In this document: in pieces, positions 20,560 through 31,200 of the stretch
Numbering within the stretch: position 1 is the first letter of the stretch
Layout: every line of letters starts with the position of its first letter
Translations under genes and position numbers: made by a program
Origin: Molanna angustata
Lineage: Eukaryota; Arthropoda; Insecta; Trichoptera; Molannidae
NCBI GenBank assembly: GCA_963576475.1
Contig: OY754990.1
Span: 6,894,751-6,958,750 of the forward strand
Length of the DNA stretch: 64,000 nt
Reading direction: 5' to 3'
Notes under the pieces: model-generated
The model's input: the letters and a program-made list of their open reading frames with translations, nothing else
Databases searched by the model: none
Told to the model about the DNA's origin: nothing

Positions 20560-21109
20560 TGCTTCTTCTTCTTCTTCTTCATCAGCTAGGACTATGTCCT
20601 GTAGTTCTCGGCACCTGTTCCTGGGAGGAGGACGTCCAGCTGTCCCTCCATCGTTTGGGTGGTCTTCCTGGAGGTCTGCTACCTGTAGGATGTTCATCAG
20701 CTGATATCCTCACTACTCGGTCTGAGCTTGCTCTCCCCACGTGGTCTCTCCAGAAACGTCTTCTTGTTCTACCCCATCGTACCACGTCCTCAACATCACA
20801 AATTTTCCTTATTTCGGAGCTCCTCATTTGATCACGGAGGGTTACTCCTGCGATGGGCCGTAGAGTCTTCATCTCCGTGGTTCTAAAGAGACTTTTTGTA
20901 CGGGTGGTGTCAGCTCTTGTCTCTATGGCGTATGTCATGATTGGTCTTATGCAAGTCTTGTAGATCCTGACTTTACTCTCCCTCAGCATATCCCTATTTC
21001 TCCACACAGCACTTCTCAGGCATCCAGCCACTACAGCAGCAGGCATCCAGCCACTACAGCAGTTACTGGATGCGTGTAAAACTATTATTTTACATAATTT
21101 AAAACGCAC
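20560..21109 (-). pseudogene. LINE reverse-transcriptase C-terminal remnant
   Basis: The reverse frame 21109-20582 encodes RNRDMLRESKVRIYKTCIRP, IMTYAIETRADT, then TTEMKTLRPIAGVTLRDQMR and RPPGRPPKRWRDSW. The strings KVRIYKTCIRPIMTYA-E and GRP-KRW-D are typical of RTE-like endonuclease/reverse-transcriptase tails. It is 5' truncated and lies back-to-back with another fragment at 19.8 kb. Confidence 0.85.
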
Positions 21110-21235
21110 CCGACGATCTATATATTACTCGAGAATGATTGGTTTCATTTTAACCAAAATAAAACTTAAGACTTTCCAAATAATCCAATATAATCCTAGG
21201 TACCTATATTAACACCACCTATTGCCTTGATAGAT

Positions 21236-21716
21236 GTAACAATAACGCTCGTTTGCGAGAACGACATAAGTCAAAAAATCCAATTTTTGAGATAATAATG
21301 CAGATACGTTGTGTTTATCAATATTCATGTCGTCTCCAATTTTCAGTACAATATAAGTGCGAGAGAAACAGCACATGTGTCGTTGTTTCACTGTCATATA
21401 TTCACTGCTGTAATATTGATTAACACAACATTTTTGCATTTATATTAACTTTTTAATTGTGCCCCTTTAGCTTAATTTTAATATACAATTATTCATAAAT
21501 TGAGACACATGAGTTTTTAGTGGTCGATGCTTCCCCCACTCCCCTCCCTACCTCTCTCCTTTCCCATTGTTAACAAATGTGTATGTAATGTATTTTAGAA
21601 TACTATAATTGGCTACATAAAAATTATCTTTGCATAAATTTTTATTAAAATAAAAATTATTATAAATAAAATTGGACTTTTCGACTTATGTAGTTGTTCT
21701 CGCGAACGAGCGATAT
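21236..21716. mobile_element. Long-inverted-repeat MITE, copy 1
   Basis: The left arm (ACGCTCGTTTGCGAGAACGA ... GACATAAGTCAAAAAATCC ... GTTGTGTTTATCAATATT) is matched in reverse complement by the right side (AATATTGATTAACACAACAT ... GGACTTTTCGACTTATGTAG, TTGTTCTCGCGAACGAGCGA). The central sequence (ATTCATGTCGTCTCC ... AACAGCACATGTGTCGTTGT) is shared with the copy at 53811-54075. This copy carries about 200 bp of extra DNA between roughly 21450 and 21680. Confidence 0.75.
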
Positions 21717-22160
21717 AATATGTAATTACTATGTGTTTGTCTTAATAAAAAATGTATAATTAATGAAATAATATATAATACTAATAAATGTTTTTAAAAT
21801 AATGTTTTGTTTCAATCAATTCTTTCATCTTGGCCTTCTTGAGGAATCCTCTCCAGTGCACCCTGTCCGTGACCTTTTTGACACTATTTAGTTCCTTGAA
21901 AAAATATCCATAGATTTTTTTGCGTCGTCTTTTTGAGAAACGCAACTTTCCAATGATATCTGTTTCAAAAAAATGGTATGTATAAATTTAAATTTACGAT
22001 TATGTGAAGATTTCTGTAGTTATGATATTTTTGGACAACAATTTTATTACAAACAGACTTCCTGATTGATGGCGTAAGTGAAATAGTTTTGTCGTCATTC
22101 TCATAGATGGTGTTAGTAGATTCACCTTATTTTCAAGCATTATGAGAATGCAACACTACA
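21717..22160. other. Intergenic, no gene seen
   Basis: AT-rich sequence without a recognisable coding pattern or element. Confidence 0.4.
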
Positions 22161-22298
22161 TATATCGTCGCTTAAGGTATAACACCGCATAAGTGAATAT
22201 TGGCAACTTTACAGTAGAACAAAAAGGTATAACACCGCATAAGTCAATATTGGCAACTTTACAGTAGAACAAAAAACTATTTAAAATTTTTATTACGA

Positions 22299-22515
22299 TG
22301 TCGACCGCCGTGGCACAGTTGGTTAGCCGTTCGGTTTCTGTGCGGGCGTCCTAGGTTTGATTCCCAGCGGAGAAATTTATTTTAAATTTATTTCTCACGC
22401 AAATATTGCTTCTCTGGGCTGGAAACACTGGTTAGTTGGAAGAAATTGCCGTACGGCAATAAACTCGCCACTTGCGCAGGGTGCAAGAAAGTGTTCATTA
22501 TTATTATTATTATTA
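22299..22515 (+). mobile_element. tRNA-derived SINE, family B (most complete copy)
   Basis: Starts GTCGACCGCCGTGGCACAGT. It has an A box (GTGGCACAGTTGG) and a B box (GGTTTGATTCC), then the body TATTGCTTCTCTGGGCTGGA, AACACTGGTTAGTTGGAAGA, AAACTCGCCACTTGCGCAGG and GTGCAAGAAAGTGTTCATTA, and ends in (ATT)n. Other copies are at 19.5, 27.3 (-), 35.7 (-), 38.4, 40.6 and 63.1 kb. Confidence 0.85.
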
Positions 22516-22527
22516 CATGTCATTTAA

Positions 22528-25310
22528 CCCCTTATAAGGCAAATTCTTTTTTATAAGATCCTAATATGTACTATATTGCATTTTCTAAAGTTTGTGTAGT
22601 CAATTTATAAATAATTTTCAATCTAGAATAAAAAATATTTTACAGGTTTCTGAAAAAATCAAAATTATGGGTGGTTGATATATCGACCAGTGCCCATTTA
22701 GGGAAATGTGTAAAAAATGAATGAAAACTAGAATTGATGCAATAATTTAATTTTTTTTTTTCAATCCATTGATATGATATTGCTCAAAGCACAATACACA
22801 TAATGGAACATTACACTGTTTACAAAGATATGTGGTACGCCTTGGATTTTTCATTGTACTGCAATATGCACACCTGCAACTATTCCCTTTTCCAATCCAG
22901 TGATTTGACATAATATCATTTTCTGTCTTTGGTTTTCTCCCTTGCTTCTTTTTATTTTTGAATTCGCCAATCAATTCATCTGCCAATATACTCCGGAACA
23001 TCAAATGCGTCATTGGCTTGTCACGTTGTGTTTTTGTTTTTACCGTATTAGAGTACAAAATATATGAATTGACTATACAGCAATTCACAAGGTAGTAAAA
23101 AATTTTTAGCCACCATCGGCGAGATTTCCATGATATATCATATGTTGAAAGGAGCTGATCAAAATGATCAACTCCTCCCACATACGCATTATAGTCTGAT
23201 ATTGATTTCGAACAAGGAACAGATTCTTTCTCGCCTTCTTTATTCCGCCTTTTGATGGTGGTTAGTTGCGATGCTTTGTGCATGTTTGATGCCACACAAA
23301 CTGATTTTACTCCTCTATCTTTCCATTTTGTTATTGAAATAGAGCCAGAGGTGGCAAAGTCGGTTTCACCAAATTTCAATTGTTTATCATTTTGAAGTAA
23401 ATGCTTTGGAAAGTACTTCCTTGTCTGCAAAATCGTTCCACATGCAAATATATGTTTTTTCAATAGTTTGTACAGAAGCGGAATAGATGTAAAAAATCTG
23501 TCGAAAAATATACAATATCCTAGATTTTGAAAAGCTTCTGATAGTCTCAATACGACGCTTTCACCAAGACTAACTGCTGCACCGGATTGGGATTTTCCTT
23601 CATATACATCAAAATTGAGCATATATCCAGTAACAGCACAGCAAATTACCCATATTTTGAAACCCCTTTTGATTGGCTTCATTGGCATATATTGTTTCAA
23701 TGTCGTTCTTCCTTTGAAAGCCACCATGCTCTCGTCTACTGAGAGGTATCTGCTTGGTTTGAATACTTCTCCAAATCGCTTCGATAGCAATATCAATAAT
23801 GGACGTATTTTGTAAAGTCTATCAAAATTTGGGCTGCCTCTTGGTTCCATCTTCTGATTATCATTCAAATGGATGTATCGCAATATTTTTAGGAACCGTT
23901 TTACACTCATAATGTCAGCAATGCGTTTCACATGAAAATTTTTATTGCTAGACCAATACTGTCTCAAACTTGGAAGAGAATGAAACCCCATTATTATAAG
24001 CATTCCAATAAAGGCTTTCAACTCTTCTACAGATAGATTCAATGTTTCTCCATTTTGGCTAGCGTACAAGTTACTCTCACGTATAATTAGACCTAATACA
24101 ATTTCACAGAAGTAAACATAGAAGATATTACTTGGTGATGATATATCGATCTCTGTATTTATACCACAATACTGAGAGAACTCGAAGTTTTTATATTCCT
24201 GCGGTAAAGTACTTCTTTTAGACCAATTGAATCTTGGAATTGCAGATTCATTTTCTTCAGTTCTACTGCTGTGCCCTTCAATCTCTTCACTAGCAACCGT
24301 TCTTTGAGTATTGCTTGTATCAAGATTCAACGTCAAATCTAAGCCATCTTCAGCATCACTGTCTCCTCCAATATCAGAATCTATGGCTTGTTCATCTGTT
24401 ACACCATTTATCAATTCTAAAAAGTCATCTTCATTCATATTTTCAAGATCATCAAAAGTGTATTTTTGCATTTTGCCACTAAAAAAAAAATACGTAATAT
24501 TTTTATAAGTACCTAGTAGGTATATTTCGATATGGGACCACCACAGACCACGAACTTCAGCAGAAAGTAATCAATGTAGAAGAATATACATTTATTTCAT
24601 CACATATTAACGTAATTCAATCAAAATGAGAAACAGAAAGAATTTCAATATAAATTAAAATTGAGGAAGATTATATAAAAGTATACAAAGAATTGTTCGA
24701 CATTTTTATGCGGTGTTTGCATTTTTATTGTTAAAACATTTCCGATCCCAAACATTTGAATAAAAAATGATATAAACTTATGATACTATACTATATTTAT
24801 AACAAAAATATAAAAAAGCACTCGAGTCAGTAATAGTCTTTATATTTTTAAATAATTTTATAAGTTGGTCTTACGAATTTCAAATTTGAGGTTATGGATG
24901 ACATTCGTTGCAATAACGTAAGTTAAAGATATATAAATCAAAATTATCTGTACATATTTATATGCAATTTAATACAGATATATGTGCTAAAAATAGTAAT
25001 CATACTAAACTTACATTTTATATTGAGCAAATCCACCTTTCCAACGTTTTTCTGCCGTAATACCAGCTTTCACTAAAAGAGTATACTTTACAAACGGTCA
25101 CTGGTTGATCTATCGACCACAACATAAAATAAAGGATTGCGAGTGATTCGCACCTAATTTCACGCTACTGGCAGATACATCGACCAGTGAGCGTTCTTAA
25201 GAATATCTTACATCACTAAGGTTGAAAATATTACGGCGTTTATATGAATTATCGACCATAATGCCACTGGTCGATTTATCAACCAGTTTTTCATTGCGCC
25301 CGTTAAAGGG
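22528..25310 (-). mobile_element. piggyBac-like DNA transposon, apparently complete
   Basis: A 2.78-kb element with TTAA on both sides (22524-22527 and 25311-25314). Termini read inward as CCCCTTATAAGGCAAA and CCCTTTAACGGGCGCA, which fit piggyBac-family CCC(T/C)TT ends. It carries one intact transposase frame on the - strand. Imperfect palindromes TGGTTGATnTATCGACCA occur at 22672-22689, 25102-25119, 25168-25187 and 25267-25286, at both subterminal ends; they are candidate transposase-binding sites. Intact ends, TTAA on each side and an unbroken frame make it potentially autonomous. Confidence 0.9.
22747..24471 (-). CDS. piggyBac-family transposase (574 aa)
   Basis: Single-exon frame from ATG at 24469-24471 to the stop at 22747. 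Piggybac transposases cut and paste DNA at TTAA through a DDD active site and leave no footprint. Visible here: an acidic N-terminus (residues 1-75), the DDE_Tnp_1_7 core from about 95 to 475 with D246 (SVDESMVAFKGR), D324 (FFDRFFTS) and D435/D438 (GGVDHFDQL), the conserved RRWW (451-454), a basic KNKKKQGRKPK tract (505-515) that could be a nuclear signal, and a cysteine-rich C-terminus (C532, C534, C537, C550, C553, C558, C561) fitting a zinc-binding domain that recognises the ends. The length is close to the 594 residues of the Trichoplusia ni enzyme. No frameshift or premature stop is seen, so activity is plausible. Confidence 0.95.
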   Translation of the reverse strand: MQKYTFDDLENMNEDDFLELINGVTDEQAIDSDIGGDSDAEDGLDLTLNLDTSNTQRTVASEEIEGHSSRTEENESAIPRFNWSKRSTLPQEYKNFEFSQYCGINTEIDISSPSNIFYVYFCEIVLGLIIRESNLYASQNGETLNLSVEELKAFIGMLIIMGFHSLPSLRQYWSSNKNFHVKRIADIMSVKRFLKILRYIHLNDNQKMEPRGSPNFDRLYKIRPLLILLSKRFGEVFKPSRYLSVDESMVAFKGRTTLKQYMPMKPIKRGFKIWVICCAVTGYMLNFDVYEGKSQSGAAVSLGESVVLRLSEAFQNLGYCIFFDRFFTSIPLLYKLLKKHIFACGTILQTRKYFPKHLLQNDKQLKFGETDFATSGSISITKWKDRGVKSVCVASNMHKASQLTTIKRRNKEGEKESVPCSKSISDYNAYVGGVDHFDQLLSTYDISWKSRRWWLKIFYYLVNCCIVNSYILYSNTVKTKTQRDKPMTHLMFRSILADELIGEFKNKKKQGRKPKTENDIMSNHWIGKGNSCRCAYCSTMKNPRRTTYLCKQCNVPLCVLCFEQYHINGLKKKN

Positions 25311-25554
25311 TTAAACATACTTTCTTTTGAAAATACTAATAAAAAAAAACATGGCAACTAACGCGGCTTTGTGTTTTTATATGTGTTCAAATGTCATATA
25401 AGAATTTTGGAAAGTTTTTTGCTCTACTGTAAAGTTGCTGATATTGACTTATGCAGTGTTAGACCTTATGCGACGATATGCCTGTCAAATTGGATTAATA
25501 AGGAAACTCAACAAAAAGGCTTAGTAGGTGAATGTTACACTAGCGCTTTAAGGA

Positions 25555-25645
25555 AAACCAGCCGATGACAGGTTGTGAGCTGATTACCCAGTTCTCCTGT
25601 GATATACATTCCAGCTTCGTCTCTATTGAGATAAAATGTTTGTCA
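25555..25645 (-). repeat. Fragment of dispersed repeat family D
   Basis: Reverse complement reads TCTCAATAGAGACGAAGCTG, GAAT..., GGAGAACTGGG, then ACCTGTCATCGGCTGG. The same block occurs at 45975-46065 and, in part, at 36000-36040 and 48515-48590. Confidence 0.65.
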
Positions 25646-25831
25646 AAAAAAAAAGATCATATATTTCAAAAACATTTTATTGTATCTAATTTACATACTT
25701 TAAATACATAATATGTATATATATGTACAAGGATATATTTAGTGAAGGTTATATATAAAAGGATGCTCAAGGTGCTCAACTCAATATATCTTACTATGGG
25801 TCATATTTCTTTAGGCTCTTGTAAATGATCA

Positions 25832-26094
25832 CCAGGTTTGCAAAATGATTCACCACGTTTGCAGAATGATTCACCACGTTTGCAAAATGATTCACAACGT
25901 TTGCAAAATGATTCACCACGTTTGCAAAAGGATTCACCATGTTTGCAAAATGATTCACCACGTTTGCAAAATGATTCACCACGTTTGCAAAATGATTCAC
26001 CGGGTTTGCAAAATGATTCAACATGTTTGCAAAATGATTCACCATGTATGCAAAATGATTCACCACGTTTGCAAAATGATTCACCACGTCTGTA
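25832..26094 (+). repeat. 21-bp minisatellite, about 12.5 copies
   Basis: Unit GATTCACCACGTTTGCAAAAT (21 bp) with point variants (CATGTTTGC, CGGGTTTGC, CAACGTTTGC). Because 21 is a multiple of three, several frames stay open on both strands; these are not genes. Confidence 0.95.
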
Positions 26095-27264
26095 ATTCCA
26101 TTACTCGCATTGTCAGCAATGTATGATTCATAAGAAGTGTTTTTTTTTTAAACCGATTCCAAAAAATAGCACGCTCTAGATAAATTTGCCTCTGCAAATT
26201 GAAGAGTTTGATGATTTTCTCATGGATCTCACCATCAGATCCTCACCAAATCAACATGGAGCCACCCCTGAAGTACTCCCTTTCTAATAAAAAATGAATC
26301 ATTGAAATCAAACATGTGGCAAAGAATTATCACCAAACACACAAAAAAATATATTGAGATAGGTATGTAGGTTAATAAAAAAATGAGCATCGATTTGATC
26401 AATTAAGCTGACTTAAGAATTCTGTATTTAATTTGTGCCTGTAACACATCTGTTTGTAATGTGACATCATAGCAGGATGTTACGAATCTCACTTTATAAA
26501 AATATTTTTTGTAACTAAAGATAAAAAAGGAAAGTAAAATGAAAGTGAATGACATATTGAAAGAATGAATGATGAAGGATTGACCAAAAAAATATACATG
26601 GGTGTAACAGATGGAGTGAATGGCAGGGGCCGCCCCAGAAAGTGACGATACATCTACGTCATTAGATTTTTAATAAACGTTATTATATTCAATCAAAACG
26701 AGATTTAAAAATACTGTTTAAAAAACTCCCGTCCGTAGGTAATGCAAAGTACTTTATCCTACTCGTCTTAATTGGGTTAAACAAAACGCATATGTTTTTT
26801 TAACGATCTGTGCAGATTTATCACAAGTAAATTTCACATATATTACAAAAGTTCCTTAATTGTGGGGAATATCCTGTTTTCAATGCATAACAACACTAAA
26901 CAAAATCATATCAACATAACCACAAAGTACACCTTTTTATAAATAAAAAAAAAACTATGTAAATGAGAGGAAAAGGACGTGATGTACAAACGAAGTGAGT
27001 TCTTCTAAATACATGCTGTTTATATAATAATGCAAATTGAGTACATACACATGTTTTTGAATAATGTGTTAAAATAATAAAAAATAAAGCTTATGTACAT
27101 TTTGCTATAATTATTACAACCTATCTCCTTCCTTAAACTATATATATTATAATATTAATAATGTCTAATTATAATTAAATAAATTATATAATACACCGTA
27201 GAACATGCCATGCCTAGACCAAGCCGCGGAGGGGGGGGGAAGTCCCGTGAGAGTTATCATCTGA
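26095..27264. other. Intergenic; one LINE scrap, otherwise nothing seen
   Basis: Only the remnant at 26555-26648 is recognisable. The rest is AT-rich with no coding pattern. Confidence 0.45.
26555..26648 (+). pseudogene. LINE 3' remnant (ERMN...GRGRPRK)
   Basis: Translates as ERMNDEGLTKKIYMGVTDG followed by GRGRPRK and a stop. The reverse frame at 53642-53430 encodes the same motif order ([20 protein letters not shown]), so both are fragments of one LINE family. Confidence 0.7.
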
Positions 27265-27445
27265 AACAAAAAACATACATATATAAAACTATTTACGATT
27301 GCTCGGCTGTGTAGTTTATTGCCAAATCCCCAGAGAAGCAATATTTGCGTGATAAATGAATTTAAATAAATTTCTCCTCTGCTGGGAATCGAAGCCAAAA
27401 CGCCTGCACAGAAACCAAATGGCTTACCAACCGTGCAAATTATCT
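27265..27445 (-). mobile_element. SINE family B
   Basis: Reverse complement reads GCACGGTTGGTAAGCCATTT, GGTTTCTGTGCAGGCG, TTCGATTCCCAGCAGAGGAG, then AATTTATTTAAATTCATTTA and TATTGCTTCTCTGGGG. The distal part is diverged. Confidence 0.8.
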
Positions 27446-27488
27446 TTATTTATAGATACATATTAAAAAATTAAATAAACTCTCGTTT

Positions 27489-28040
27489 GAAATGCTGAAT
27501 GTCTGACTTTCTGCTATGCCAAATTCTTGTTTGGAATACTGGATGTATTTTCCTGCTATGCCTAACTCTTGTTTGGAATGCTGAACTTTCTGCTATGCCT
27601 AATTCTTGTTTGGAATACTGCATGTATTTCCCTGCTATGCCTAACTCTTGTTTGGAATGCTGAATGTCTGACTTTCTCCTCTGCCTGATTCTTGTTTGGA
27701 ATACTGGATGTATTTTCCTGCTATGCCTAACTCTTGTTTGGAATGCTGAATGTCTGACTTTCTGTTATGCCTAATTCTTGTTTGGAATACAGGTGGCAAA
27801 ACTTGACCCCCTGGATGTATTTTCCTGCTATGCCTAAATCTTGTTTGGAATGCTGAATGTCTGACTTTATGCTTATGTCTAATTCTTATATGGAATGCTG
27901 AATGTCTAGCTTTCTCCTGTCTGATTCTTGTTTGGAAAGCAGGGGGCAAGGCTTGCCCCCCTGGATGTATTTTCCTGATGTACCTAACTCTTATATGGAA
28001 AGCTGAATGTCTGAATTTCTGTTATGTATGACTCTGGTTT
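27489..28040 (+). repeat. Alternating 42-44 bp tandem repeat
   Basis: Two related half-units alternate: GAATGCTGAATGTCTGACTT-TCTGCTATGCCTAA and GAATACTGGATGTATTTTCC-TGCTATGCCTAA, both ending TCTTGTTTG. There are about 13 half-units, some with a GGGGCAAG-CTTG-CCCC insert (27790 and 27942). It lies just downstream of the RTF1 stop, so it could be part of the RTF1 3' UTR; no polyadenylation signal settles this. Confidence 0.85.
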
Positions 28041-28114
28041 GAAAAGCTGCAATCCCTAATATTACATTTACAAATTATGTTCAAAATATACTCACAAAGT
28101 ATTGAAAATGTTAA

Positions 28115-28224
28115 CTAGATAAGCCCCCGCTTCTTCTTATAATCCTCCAGATTGAGAGCTCTCTTTGGTCCAGTGTCTTTGTTCTTTGTCATAAGGGGTT
28201 TGCTCACCACACCGACTGACTTGA
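28115..28224 (-). CDS. Rtf1: Rtf1 exon 18 (terminal)
   Basis: Residues 738-773: [20 protein letters not shown] then [16 protein letters not shown] and TAG. It matches the [13 protein letters not shown] ending of animal RTF1. It is separated from exon 17 by a 5.8-kb intron that is almost all satellite. Confidence 0.96.
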
Positions 28225-31200
28225 CTGAAACATTAATCACACAGAAGTTATATACACCAATAGAATAACAGACAGTGCCCTGAAACAGTGCAAATTTTTA
28301 TTCTAACAATAATCATTTTGTTTAAATTACTACTATGACGGCAAAGATCAATTCTTAAGGTTAAAAACCCGTTTTACAATTTATGTATATTCTGTTACTA
28401 CAGTAAGTCCAAAATCCATGAAATTGAGATATAACTATTTATTAACCTTAGAAATATTCTTAACTTAAAATTACTTAAAAATGTATATTACGCTTTCGCC
28501 CATTCAATTTTTGGCAATTCAAGTTATTGTATCGCCTCCATAAATGAGCTTATTAGTCATTGTATCGCCTACATAAATGAGCATATTATTCATTGTATCA
28601 CCTACATAAATGAGCTTATTAGTCATTGTATCGCCTACATAAATGAGCTTATTAGTCATTGTATCACCTACATAAATGAGCTTATTAATCATTGTATCAT
28701 CTACATAAATGATCATGTTAGTCATAGTATCACCTACATAAATGAGCTTATTAGTCATTGTATCGCCTACATAAATGAGCTTATTAGTCATTGTATCACC
28801 TCCATAAATGAGCATATTATTCATTGTATCACCTACATAAATGAGCTTATTAGTCATTGTATCGCCTACATAAATGAGCTTATTAGTCATTGTATCACCT
28901 ACATAAATGAGCTTATTAATCATTGTATCATCTACATAAATGATCATGTTAGTCATAGTATCACCTACATAAATGAGCTTATTAGTCATTGTATCGCCTA
29001 CATAAATGAGCTTATTAGTCATTGTATCGCCTACATAAATGAGTGTATGACCTCCATAAATGAGCATATTAGTCATTGTATCACCTACATAAATGAGCTT
29101 ATTAGTCATTGTATCGCATACATAAATGAGCTTATTAGTCATTGTATCACCTACATAAATGAGCTTATTAATCATTGTATCATCTACATAAATGATCATG
29201 TTAGTCATAGTATCACCTACATAAATGAGCTTATTAGTCATTGTATCACCTCCATAAATGAGCATATTAGTCATTGTATCACCTACATAAATGAGCTTAT
29301 TAGTCATTGTATCGCCTACATAAATGAGCTTATTAGTCATTGTATCGCCTACATAAATGAGTGTATGACCTCCATAAATGAGCATATTAGTCATTGTATC
29401 ACCTACATAAATGAGCTTATTAGTCATTGTATCGCATACATAAATGAGCTTATTAGTCATTGTATCACCTACATAAATGAGCTTATTAGTCATTGTATCA
29501 TCTACATAAATGATCATGTTAGTCATTGTATCACCTACATAAATGAGCTTATTAGTCATTGTATCACCTACATAAATGATCATGTTAGTCATTGTATCGC
29601 CTACATAAATGAGCTTATAAGTCATTGTATCACCTACATAAATGATCATGTTAGTGATTGTATCACCTATATTAATGAGCATATTAGTCATTGTATAACC
29701 TACATAAATGATCATATTAGTTATTGTATCGCCTCCATAAATGAGCATATTAGTCATTATATAGCCTCCATAAATGAGCTTATAAGTCATTGTATCACCT
29801 ACATAAATGATCATGTTAGTCATTGTATCACCTACATAAATGATCATATTAGTCATTGTATCACCTACATAAATGAGCTTATTAGTCATTGTATCACCTA
29901 CATAAATGATCATGTTAGTCATTGTATCGCCTACATAAATGAGCTTATAAGTCATTGTATCACCTACATAAATGATCATGTTAGTGATTGTATCACCTAT
30001 ATTCATGAGCTTATTAGTCATTGTATAACCTACATAAATGATCATATTAGTTATTGTATCGCCTCCATAAATGAGCATATTAGTCATTATATAGCCTCCA
30101 TAAATGAGCTTATAAGTCATTGTATCACCTACATAAATGATCATGTTAGTCATTGTATCACCTACATAAATGATCATATTAGTCATTGTATCACCTACAT
30201 AAATGAGCTTATTAGTCATTGTATCACCTACATAAATGATCATGTTAGTCATTGTATCGCCTACATAAATGAGCTTATAAGTCATTGTATCACCTACATA
30301 AATGATCATGTTAGTGATTGTATCACCTACATTAATGAGCTTATTAGTCATTGTATCACCTACATAAATGATCATATTAGTTATTGTATCGCCTCCATAA
30401 ATGAGCATATTAGTCATTATATCGCCTCCATAAATGAGCTTATTAGTCATTGTATCACATGCATAAATGATCATATTAGTCATTGTATCACCTACATAAA
30501 TGAACATATTAGTCATTGTATCACCTCCATAAATGAGCTTATTAGTCATTGTATCACCTACATAAATGATCATATTAGTCATTGTATTACCTACATAAAT
30601 GATGATATTAGTCAATATATCACCTACATAAATGATCATATTAGTCATTGTATCACATACATAAATGAGCTTATTAGTCATTGTATCACCTACATAAATG
30701 ATCATGTTAGTCATTGTATCGCCTACATAAATGAGCTTATAAGTCATTGTATCACCTACATAAATGAGCTTATTAGTCATTGTATCACCTACATAAATGA
30801 TCATATAAGTCATTGTATCACCTACATAAGTGATCATATTAGTCATTGTATCACCTACATAAATGATCATATTAGTCATTGTATCACCTACATAAATGAT
30901 CATATTAGTCATTGTATCACCTACATAAATGATCATGTTAGTGATTGTATCACCTATATTAATGAGCTTATTAGTCATTGTATAACCTACATAAATGATC
31001 ATATTAGTCAATATATCACCTACATAAATGATCATATTAGTCATTGTATCACATACATAAATGAGCTTATTAGTCATTGTATCACCTACATAAATGATCA
31101 TGTTAGTCATTGTATCGCCTACATAAATGAGCTTATAAGTCATTGTATCACCTACATAAATGAGCTTATTAGTCATTGTATCACCTACATAAATGATCAT

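Larger units (their letters stand above)
22162..25480. mobile_element. Foldback/MITE element interrupted by SINE and piggyBac
   Basis: The left arm (TATATCGTCGCTTAAGGTAT, AACACCGCATAAGT, then ATATTGGCAACTTTACAGTA) is present in reverse complement at 25415-25478 (CTACTGTAAAGTTGCTGATA ... TGACTTATGCAGTGTTAGAC ... GCGACGATAT). The left arm is also tandemly duplicated (about 22175-22224 and 22229-22277). Removing the piggyBac element and the SINE leaves a few hundred base pairs, the size of a typical MITE. A TA target duplication is possible but not proven. Confidence 0.7.

Noticed and set aside
23615..24508. + strand frames within the piggyBac element
   Set aside because: Antisense shadows of the transposase gene.
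25794..26126. Three overlapping frames of QNDSPRL/NHFANVV type
   Set aside because: Period-21 minisatellite, open in several frames on both strands.
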